DNA of 64,000 nucleotides from Galerina marginata. Its lineage: Eukaryota > Basidiomycota > Agaricomycetes > Agaricales > Galerinaceae. Positions within the stretch are counted from its first letter, which is position 1. The number at the start of each line of letters is the position of its first letter. The stretch lies in the NCBI GenBank assembly GCA_023014335.1, contig JAECYW010000001.1, forward strand, positions 2,170,001-2,234,000. Reading direction: 5' to 3'. The notes beneath the pieces were generated by a model that saw only the letters and a list, made by a program, of their open reading frames with translations, did not search any database and was not told the DNA's origin. This document shows positions 54,899 to 64,000 of this stretch, piece by piece. The translations under genes were made by a program, and so were the position numbers.

Positions 54899-57800
54899 GA
54901 AATATAGCTACCATGGCTGCAGGCACTACTGACATGCTATTGTTCATCCTGCGGCTGTACTTCGAAGGATTTCGCTCGTTAGTTCGGCTTCAACCTTGGC
55001 CGTCACATTTTTGGATTTTTCTGAGTCTCGGTGGGTGCCGAAAGGTCAATTTGCGAGGAGCGGTCGCAGATGGAAAGGTCGGAGTAACTAGATTGGTGTG
55101 ACTTAGATGAAAGGTCGAAGGAGGAAGGAAATGCGAGATGCAGAAAGGGAATCGATTTCACAGGCTGTAAGTGGGACGTCGAGCGAAGAATCGGCTTCCG
55201 GATTGTTCAAATCGTTCCTCACGATCTTCATATCCGACGCGACCTCAACGGTCCCGTTGGGCAATCGGTGCCGACCCAGGTGAGGCATCCGTTGAGTTCG
55301 GACCAAGGCCTCCCAGTTCAAGTCTGGGGGATAGCGAACTACGAGTTGGCCACTTTGGAATGGAATACAGTCATCGAGCCATTGAATCGCATTTAAGTAA
55401 TCGAATTAAGTGGGGTGCATGGTCAATAACAAATGGAAGCCTTACCTCGTCCGGAGACCGACCACGGTATCAAAGCGATGAGTCGAGGTCATTAACTTCT
55501 ACTTGAACATGGCCACAACCTTCGAGTGGCTTTTCTTTCGTCTGTCCTGGCATTCTTGATTCGACGTTGAGGCTTGCTTTGCGCTGGGTGGAAGGTCAAT
55601 CAAGGAACAAGTGTCAAGGAGAAAATAGGACTCACATGTCATAATTCATCTGTCCTCCAAACCCGAATAGGCCGGACAACGAAGTGGAAGAACGATGAAA
55701 TCCAAGGACTGAAGATCGTGAAACTGTTTCAAATTCTTGAAGGCACCGAGTTTGGCAGAAAACACGGTAGAAAAGTCAGTCTCTTGTAGATGAAGAAATA
55801 TGCGGTCTAAGAGTACTGCCGCCAAAAGGATGCAACCGCTGACCTTGAATCGACCAACGCCGTTCAGCATTGTTTGCATAGCAGAAGCATCGGTGGCGTC
55901 GACGGCGAGGAGGCTTAGATGGATCGTCTTTTTGTCCCAAGTATTCGAACATCATCCTAACCACGACATTTGTATTGATTTAGAGGATCTTCCTGGCTGA
56001 ACGAGACATTAAAATAAATGTGCCTTGCGCCACTCTAGAGTAAACGGTAAGGCGTTAGCTGGAATCACTTGACAAGGCATTACCCTAAACTGATCTAATA
56101 CATGAACAGAGCTAAATGTGCCCTGATGCGCCCAATATCCCCAACGATGATGGACATCTTGTTCGAGTTCAATGAAGTGCGTTAGAGAGTTCTAGAAGCC
56201 TTTTGCTGTAAACTTCTGCATTTGAATTGTATCATCGTTCCACAGGAAATGCCTCCCATGACGTGGGGCCAATAAAGTTTGCAAGACCTTGACGTAGGCT
56301 AGGTCGGTGCACCCAGATATCATGATGTCGTGAGGCTCGTCATGAAACTAGGCGAGATCGTACAAGCTCGTTTGTTAGTCGACCAGCTCAATCCGCACGC
56401 CGTTCTTCTTGATTAGGCTGCTTACATTGGAACCCATCACGGTATCGGCAGGCGTAAGGAGGATGCGAGAGATTTTCATGCGACCAGGTCAACTGAATGC
56501 ACTCAGAACCGGAGTTAGAATGGCGGCGGCAAAGCCAAGTATAAGAGCGGGGATCGTACTTGCGTGATTCGCAAGCTCTGCTGAAACACGCGTTAGGGTG
56601 GCAGCGTCGACAACCATGAGATCCTCGATCGGTACATTGACCAAGCCGACGGCCTTCCTGGAACCCTGACGATGGTCCTTCGACTACAGATGCCCCCGTA
56701 ACTGAGCCTTGTTTCAAAAACGAGAGAGGCTGCAACAAGACGTGATGTGGAGGAAGAATGCTCCGGTCGTCGTTAGATTGACTTGTCTCAACAATGCCTG
56801 GTTCGATTTGTGGAACTGGGACAATGCGAGGCACATGGAGCTTGCTAGAGTCTTCGGCCGACAAGATGACATCTTGGTCATACCGAAGTTCAAGAGGCAA
56901 ATGGTCGAGGAATCCTGTCTCAGGTCGTCGTCGTACTTGGCAGGGGGGGAAGATAACCAATCTGATTGTCCACAAGATACTTCTGGTCGCAACTCGCGAG
57001 CCAGACCTTGTGCAGCGCTGCCATCCCTCCCTACGTCAACGCGTCAACCTTCACAGGTTTCTCGGAAGAGACGGATAAAATCGAACGGAGGTTGACATTC
57101 ATGAGCGTGAATGTTCCCAACTCGAAAGCCTGAAACAGGAACTTGAATAAGACGAATATAATAAACAATGAGTTCGCATACCATCTCGAAATACCCAGCA
57201 GCAGGCAGGATAGGCTCTCCCTTGATAAAGTGCTAGGCCAATGTTGGATGCATCTCCTTACTAATACGCAGGTACCCATGGTTAAGAGGTCCGCGAGGGC
57301 TTTCCGTTTGCTTCATATTGCCAAGAGTGTCGGACTACAATGGGTACTTCTTCCTCACGAAAAGATACAATGACAATGGAAAAGTGAACTCGGAGCATTC
57401 TCCACCATTTAGAGCTGTGAGATCTACGCAATTATAGCCAGCGACAGTGATCATGCCGGAGAGGCGTAAGATGTCGAGCTGTTCTGTGGCTGAACTATCG
57501 CAATTGCGGCACTGAACGGAATGAAGCACTGTGGACGTCTCCGACGACATGCTCACGATATAAGACGAGGATTGGGTGCGGAGGGAGCTCGATGAAAGTG
57601 GTGTTCGCCGTTCGGGCTTGCCGCTCTGATAGTTTCCATGGTCTCCGTGAAGCGGACAGGAGAGCGGGTGTTGCTCCAGGAGCAGTCGGTATTGAGGTTG
57701 ATTGAGGTTGCCTTCGAGTAATGTGCTAATGAGAGTAGAGAAGGACACAGTCTTCGGGCTATGAGAGCCAGGGTAACGCTCAAATAGGTCCTCGAGTGCA

Positions 57801-60362
57801 GAGCACTATACATCCTTCGATTGGTCCATCATCGAAAAGTGGACCTTGGTCCCGCGAGTATTTGCTAGACTGATAACTGTATCCACTGCAGTTTCTTCTC
57901 CCGAAATGACGACAGCGGAGGGAGAATCGAAGCAAGTCATTTCAACCAGGCATTGCGGGTGTTCCTTGAGATACTCGAGCCTAGCAGGCTTTTCTCTATA
58001 ACTTGAGCTGTGCGCCCAACAACGGCCATGGGACCACCAAGTTGCTCAATAAGCGCGATAGACTTGCCGCGAATAATGGCCAACTTCACCGTCTTTGCCT
58101 TTGGAGCAGCTCCCAACGCGTACAGCACCGCGGTTTTGCCACGGAGTGACCCACGACGGCATCGGGCTTCATGCATAAGCTGACTAGTAGGCCAAACAGA
58201 GCGATCTGGAAGATGGCGATGGATGGGAGGACCAGAGAAATAGGCCAATTCCCTGGCAACATTCGGGAAGTCGGGGGGTTGAAAAGACCATAATCGTGGA
58301 TGATCGACTTTCCTGTGACTTGTGGAAGATGTTGTCCATTTCGAGAACACTCTGTCGGAATAAAGGGAACTTCTCGAAGAGCTCTCCACCCACTGAAATG
58401 AACAAGTCAGTGAGTAAGTTTCAAAGCCGATACGAATGGACTGGGCTTACTGCCTTCGTGTTGAGGGCGTTGACCAGAAAACACGTAGACGAGCAAATTA
58501 AGATTGCGATGGCAATGCTCAGGCGAACTTATGCCAGGAAGAATGACTTTACCAACTCCAGCAATCATATAGACCCTCCATGTCGCTTGCATGACTCGCC
58601 GACTAAGAAATAAACCTGGGAGGTCGGACAGATAAAAAGAAAAGTTTCTCCGGATCGACTCAGAGGAAGCCATTACTACTCTCGAAGAAAGGCCACCGAT
58701 CATGATTTGGACAAGGCTCGAAGAATGGCGGACTCGACGTGACCGTCGGACCCGCCGACACTAGAGCCACCGATGGAGACGAGAGACTTGCGAACAGAGA
58801 GCGGCGTGGATTGCATTGGCCGCCTGAGACAATATTATTCCCATTTGACGCCGCAATTTAATTGGCGAATGTTGACCTGAGGGGGGACTGGCTTTCGCTC
58901 GAAGATGGAAACGACCTTTGAGGCCGAGGCGAAGAAGGTGACAATTTATGTCTATCTATGTAAAATGTCTCAGCAAAAGCGACAAACAAGATGATTGAGA
59001 TACATACCCGATGTTGCCTTTGACGTTTCCAATAAGGAGTTCGTCTTCACGGTGGAAATGTTCACCAACCCAATTGGCCTCCGTGGGGTCGCCTTTGGCA
59101 GTACCTAAACACCGCCGAAAGGTCAGTGGATATAGAAATAGTAGTTAGAGCGAAATTACCTGTGACGGGAAGTTCCATATAGTTGACCTCACGTGGATTC
59201 TTTCCTGCGCGTTCGAAAGGTTGAATCATGGCGTCGCGTTGAGCTTCTGCTACCGGGGCTACTGGTGGTGCAGCGGAGACAGTAGAATTGATAGCAGTCC
59301 CAAGAATCTATAACAAGCAAGCTACAATCAGAGATATATTTGGCAGAAGCTTAGAGTTGTGATTTCGCTCTTGGACGGCGTCTTTAAGTGAATTAATTAC
59401 CATGACGGCACATGCCTCTACTTTTGCAAACCTGAAAACATTTATCTTGAATAACATTCGAAATGAGTTTTGTTTTAAAACGCACCCATCCGCAGTCCCA
59501 TCGAAAGGTTTGCCCTTTCCGTCCCTTGCAAGCAACGACCCCCTGACTTATAAGTAATCCAATCGGCGAAGCTGAAGGTGGAAACCAGTCAGTATAAGTA
59601 TATAAGTAAAAGAGACGGAATATTAAATACTGACCGAAGATTTAATTGACATCCTCCAACAACAGCGGCTTCACAATCTCCGTAGGCGTCCGCCTGAACG
59701 GCAAGATCCGCGGCAGTAAGAGAGGAGCTACACGCGGTGTGTACTGGGGGAGACTGTCCCGGAAGATCTAGGTGGTTGGAAGTGCGGTTGGTTATCATTG
59801 AGGGGTAAATGAACCGCAAGAGTCGAACTCGTCCTAAAATTCGTCAAAGTCAGGAAAATGTTTCAAGTCAAATTTTCGCCGCTTACTGGTTCGGATACGT
59901 TCATCGTAGTACCTGGCGTAAAGCAACCCACTTTTTTCATTCGGTAGTCGATCCCAGAGTCGAGAAGCGCGAAGAAAGCTTCCCGGTCGCTGGTGTCATA
60001 GCCTGCGCATCCCTAGACGAAATGCCGAATTCGACATTATCGAGGGTGTCGATATCTTTCCGAAAGGCGCCTCGGTTGATGTGAACTTTGCCGATCCTGG
60101 CACCCTCCACCTATCCGCCTCCAGTGACATCATGAGGATGGCTGAACAAGAGAACTTATGCTTCTACATTGAACCTCCCAGAAGAAATCTCCTCGTGTGC
60201 TTTCCCAGACAATAAAAGAAAGTCGAAAATGATTTATGTCCAAGCTTTCGGCAGAGTGGCTACCGCTTGGCAGCTCGACGGACAGGCCGACCTTGAATAA
60301 AGATAAGTAAATTGTCATGGAGAACGTGTTGCAAGACTTACTATCGCAATAGGAGGTGGCAT
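54899..60362 (-). pseudogene. Polyketide synthase copy 2, KS-AT-DH-KR-ACP, broken
   Basis: The start MPPPIAI at 60362 is followed by an intron and VGLSVELPSGSHSAE. Ketosynthase: DTLDNVEFGISSRDAQAMTP, HTACSSSLTAADLAVQA with the active-site Cys (about 59,730), EAAVVGGCQLNLR, DPTEANWVGEHF. Acyltransferase: SVGGELFEKFPLFRQSVLEM (58,370), DAVVGHSVAK with the GHS site (58,150), RLSGMITVAGYNCVDLTALN (57,440). Dehydratase: HFIKGEPILP, a complete HxxxGxxxxP motif (about 57,220), and RSILSVSSEKPVKVDALT. Middle: MWTIRLVIFPP (56,970). Ketoreductase: VSGCILLAAVLLDRIFLHL and FSAKLGAFKNLKQFHDL (55,750). Carrier protein: CEIDSLSASRISFLLRPF with the Ser attachment site (55,140). Reductase continues at 49,328. 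Frame changes and stops occur in most domains. Length and order fit a mushroom highly reducing PKS with terminal reductase. Divergent from the ABC transporter. Confidence 0.8.
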
Positions 60363-60960
60363 ATTAGACCTCACAGAGCAGAAAGAAGGGAGCAGGGATC
60401 ATGACTGATCATGAACGAAACCTGTGCCGGGTCCGACTAGTATATCTCGGGATCTGTTCATGTAGCGCTCTTCCGAGTCCTCATTCCGGCCAAGAATTGT
60501 TTCAAGTTCGTGCATCTCCGCGGGGCCAGGCGGAAGGACGGCAAGAGACAATAATGAGAGCTAAGTACCGTGGTAAGTTGACAGGTTGACGCGATGTTCC
60601 CACCTAAGCCTTTGTCAATGAAATTGACAAATATTGTCTCAATCTCTAAATCGGGTGTATTCTCTCTCCCATGGCTGAAAGATTTAAAGAAGTTCTTACA
60701 CAACGTCGGCGGCAACGACAACTCTCAACCAACACCCACATGACGCATTCTCCACTGATTGTCGAAGAGCCCTGTATCCCAGCTGAACGGCTCCAATGTT
60801 CTCAGGTGAAGAAACATTCTTCGGCCCGTCGACAATTTCAATCATTAGGGCGGCGTAAACGGATCTTTCAAGAACTCTGGGCCACCCTTCGCCTCATGTG
60901 TTGAGTTCTGGGCAATCAAGATCAGTATATTCCGAAACTACATTAGATGAAGAATAAGCC
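60363..60960. promoter_or_regulatory. Former intergenic region between PKS and ABC transporter
   Basis: About 600 bp between divergent pseudogenes. Part of it (60,450-60,500) is similar to the DNA upstream of PKS copy 1 (30,590-30,655), e.g. GGAATGAGGACT on the PKS-sense strand, so the duplication of the PKS included its upstream DNA. A minus-strand frame (60,721-60,458) looks partly coding but was not identified. Confidence 0.45.
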
Positions 60961-63900
60961 GATGGATTTTGAGAAGGTGTCGCGACGATCTCCAACGGTG
61001 CGTCTTTTTGAGTCGTCCCTATTGTTTTTGCGTTGCTTTGACCTTTTCAAATTCAGACGAGATGAGGAAGACCTCAAATCACGTTAACTTGGTGTCGCAT
61101 TTGAGGACCTCACGGTCGTAGAGCTTGGTACTTCAGCCAGTTTTCGGCCAACGTTGGGCAGCCTCCTAAATCCCCTTAACATTTTTCAAAAATACGCATT
61201 TAAGGAATATTCTCAGCGGCTTTGAGCGTTTTCGTTTGGCCAAGAAAATGCTTCGTTCGTATTAATGTCCTTCCGTTTGACTTGACCTGATTCATTACCT
61301 TACAGTGGTCTTCGGCCGCCCAGGCTCAAGCTGCAGCACCTTACTTAAGATGCTTGACAACCAACGCGAATAACTTGACTCAATAAAAGGATAAGTTTAC
61401 TATGGTCCCTCACCCCACAGCAGGTATCAAAACACTGCCGAGTCTCAGTATTGCCCCGAAGATAACGTGCATTTCCCTACCCTGACGGTCAACTAACGAT
61501 ACATTTTGCAGCTAAAGTGTGAGTCCCCCAACCGCGCATTGCCGGCATATCTAGAAGAGGCCAAGTATACTGACAAGGTTACAGGGATCTACACCACATT
61601 TTTGGTCTTGAACAGTCAAGGCTTCCGTTCGAGGTGTCAGTAGAGGCGAGAAGAAACGTGTTTCGTAAGTGGAGATATTGTTACTTGTTTGTCGTTTTTA
61701 TCTGACATATAATAGGATAAGCGGGACTCTTGCCATAAGGAATTTTATTACTTCATTGGACAAGTGAGCATTTTTCCTAGGACACTTCTTCAACGCTTAT
61801 CCCCTCTTAGCCGTTGTCTGAACTGGAGTTTCTTTCTTGTCAGACTACTCTCCTGGCAGCATGAGTTGGCACTGGGTGCTCACAGGCAATCGATTCTTTA
61901 ACAGACAGGCGCTGCCGATAGACTTTCAGGCTCAAACTAGGTACTTCCATTCGTACGACTACGGCTAGAAAGGCGTTGGAATTTTCTGCTCGACTACATC
62001 AGGCGTGTTCGGTACCTACCTACCTCTGAAAGGATGCCCAGTCTGTCGTACCGCACTTCTCCGCGTAACTCTCGCTAATTTATCTTGGATTAGTGCCGAA
62101 CAATGCTTGAAGATGTGTGACCTCAAGGCTTTTGTTGATGTTATGGCTGGCTCATTGGGCATCGAACAGAAGAAGCGGACAATACGTAGTGTGGAACTGG
62201 CTGCTAAGGTATGCTAACAACATCGGCTCTCAGCGTTGACTAATTATCGCAGTTCTAGCCTCATCCTCCACTTTTCCTCGATGAACCAGCTAGATTAGAT
62301 TCTCAGAGTGCTTGGGCTATTAACTCGTTTCTTCGGAATTTAACTGACAACGACTAAGCCATCTTAGGCTTGTAAGGCAGTCCCTTTATAAACTTCCACA
62401 TCCTTAGCTACTGTCGTGTCCTTGATATTCACCAGGTATGCCCTGCGTATAGAAGCTCCTAACTTTGCTAACCCTGTGGCTTCAGGTCAACCTTCCGCTG
62501 AATTACTTTCGGCAAGTCGACATTATCTGCCTCTGAATTGGCCTAACATTTTGGTCAAGACTTTTGATAAACTGTTGTTGCTTCGCAGGGGCGGACAGAC
62601 GGTAATTCGGAAATATGCGTGAAAGTGCAGAATGGGCGAAGGTTGTCGATCTAGCCACTGTTGAAGGGGACTAACAATTTATTAGAGCCGAATACATGCT
62701 GTATATCATCGGGGCTGGAGCCACGGCGGTCAGCGGCCGAGATTAACATGTCATCTAGCTCAAATCCAAGCAGTTCAAAGACTTTGAAGATGTTATTGAG
62801 GAAGTCCACAGAGAAAGACGAAAGCACCCACCTGTTGGAGCAACTGTCAAGACCGAGTTCGTCATTCCGTGTGCCTTTCAAGCACGAACACTTCTGAAGA
62901 GACAAAACTTGGCCAACTGGCGCGACCCGATATACCTCATGTCAAAACCCAGTCTGAACATCATTGGGGGACTTTTGATCGGTTTTACGTTATTCAAAAC
63001 CAAGAATTCTATCCAAGGAAATCAGAATAAGCCTTTCGTACGTCTTTGTTCGCTTTGAGGCGTTTGTCACCAGCGACTCTTTCTGAGGCAATTTTTATGG
63101 GAAATTTTCTAGTAAGCGTGAACTGGACTGCCTTTCATTATTTAAACTGACTGGTTTATTGTAGAGTGCCCCTCTTGGCGGCCAACTTCACGTTCCTTAC
63201 ATATAGGTATATACACCAATTTCGGCCACTTCTTTTCGTTGCTGAAGGCTGGATGAATCAAGATGCGGAACATTTATGAGATTCGAGATTGTTCCAGCAA
63301 GCTGTATCACTCGTCCGCCTTGAACATAGTCCAAGTTTTGATAGAACTTCCTTGGAACATTTTAGGTTCTTCCCTGTTCTTCTAGTGCTGGTTCTGGACC
63401 GTCTGCTTTCCGACTTCAACCGCTGGGTTTACTTACCTCATGTACGGCGTCTGTTTTCTCATTTACTACACCACAATCGCCCTGGCTATTGCATCTATGA
63501 GCCAGACTGCAGAGATAGCCGCCATCATGTACTCTTTCTTGTTCACACTTGTCCTGACATTGTACGTGCGTCGTATGCCTTCTTTATCTGCTAGGTTTTC
63601 ACTCGCTTTTCAACGACATTAGCAACGCCGTACTACAACCATTCAGACAGCTTGGCTGGCGGAAGTGGATGTACCACCCTTCGCCATATACTCACTTCAT
63701 CGGTTGGCTAAGGTAGGCTATAGTTATCTGAAATAATACCCTACTGACTCTTCTTTCTAGCCGTTGGACAGGAATTGAGTACGTATTGGCAAATGGAGGA
63801 TATCTCGATAGTTTGGGTGCTACATCCGATTGTCGAATTTGCCCATTCACTGATTCAGGTCGATAGACCAGTGGTTGGGTCGATCATTCAACATCTACTA

Positions 63901-64000
63901 TAGATGCTATGGCACGATTTCGGGATTTTCTGCGGATATATTATGTTCAATGTAAGCGAATATTATCTATGACTGACTATCATGATCATTTCTCTTCGTC
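60961..64000 (+). pseudogene. PDR-type (ABCG) ABC transporter, broken, runs off the window
   Basis: Order of landmarks: FEKVSRRSPT and RRDEEDLKSR (60,970-61,080), LGVAFEDLTVVELG, then FGRPGSSCSTLLKMLDNQRE (61,315), the fungal PDR form of Walker A with Cys. Next YCPEDNVHFPTLTVN (61,470), RGVSRGEKKRVS (61,645; signature, second G changed to R), TGNRFFNRQALPIDFQAQT (61,890), CLKMCDLKAFVDVMAGSLGI (62,110), LFLDEPARLDSQSAWAI (62,270; Walker B, shortened after the P), TFDKLLLLRRGGQTV (62,560), PSLNIIGGLLIGFTLFKTKN (62,960), TTIALAIASMSQTAEIA (63,475) and RQLGWRKWMYHPSPYTHF (63,640). Damage: many frame changes, TAA at 62744-62746 and TAG at 62756-62758 at positions that are Trp in the family, and loss of the second Walker A Lys. 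Such pumps export drugs and secondary metabolites at the plasma membrane; next to a PKS it was probably its exporter. Confidence 0.8.

Overview
The window looks like nuclear DNA of an agaricomycete (mushroom-forming basidiomycete). The evidence is dense introns of about 45-60 bp with GT..AG ends, eukaryotic housekeeping genes (prefoldin subunit 2, the complex I 23-kDa subunit), a fungal Cch1-type calcium channel, an RNase III/dsRNA-binding protein, a mushroom-type reducing polyketide synthase, and a Tnp2-class DNA transposase. All splice sites, frames and family calls were read by eye; no search was run.

Layout. (1) 0.5-2.2 kb is an intact divergent pair, prefoldin subunit 2 (-) and NDUFS8 (+), sharing a 142-bp intergenic region. 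(2) 2.2-10.7 kb is gene-poor and repeat-pocked, with a tRNA-like fragment and a decayed unrecognised gene on the minus strand (7.5-10.3 kb). (3) 10,714-19,045 is an 8.3-kb DNA transposon with imperfect terminal inverted repeats starting CACGG and a TAT duplication on both sides. It carries a 943-aa protein of unknown function, a Q/P-rich protein, and the C-terminal half of a Tnp2-like transposase. (4) 19.05-23.4 kb is a CCH1 calcium-channel pseudogene, truncated at the transposon edge. (5) 24.8-28.5 kb holds a DUF6698-like fragment, an internally deleted SNF2-helicase fragment, and an intact three-exon RNase III/dsRBD gene. (6) 29,534-35,854 is a long-inverted-repeat unit with arms of about 580 bp; it encloses a degenerate polyketide synthase (PKS) fragment and an intact 226-aa gene, and an intact 149-aa gene starts inside its right arm. 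(7) 36-43.3 kb is mostly intergenic, with a MITE-like inverted repeat, a glycosyltransferase-like remnant and a conserved-looking broken gene. (8) 44.25-47.89 kb is an intact seven-exon gene for a 1097-aa AT-hook protein. (9) 48.9-60.4 kb is a second, nearly full-length but broken PKS (KS-AT-DH-KR-ACP-reductase, minus strand). It is split between ACP and reductase by a 5.6-kb element (49,329-54,898) with inverted repeats of about 1 kb and a GC-rich core full of short near-perfect hairpins. (10) 60.96 kb to the window end is a PDR-type ABC transporter pseudogene (+), divergent from the PKS.

Taken together, the locus is a graveyard. A former secondary-metabolite module (PKS plus PDR exporter) and several large genes (CCH1, SNF2) were broken by indels, nonsense changes and insertion of at least two large inverted-repeat elements. 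Housekeeping and element-encoded genes stayed open. The least explained parts are the 5.6-kb long-TIR element with its hairpin cluster, the 943-aa element protein, and the PKS fragment enclosed in a long inverted repeat.
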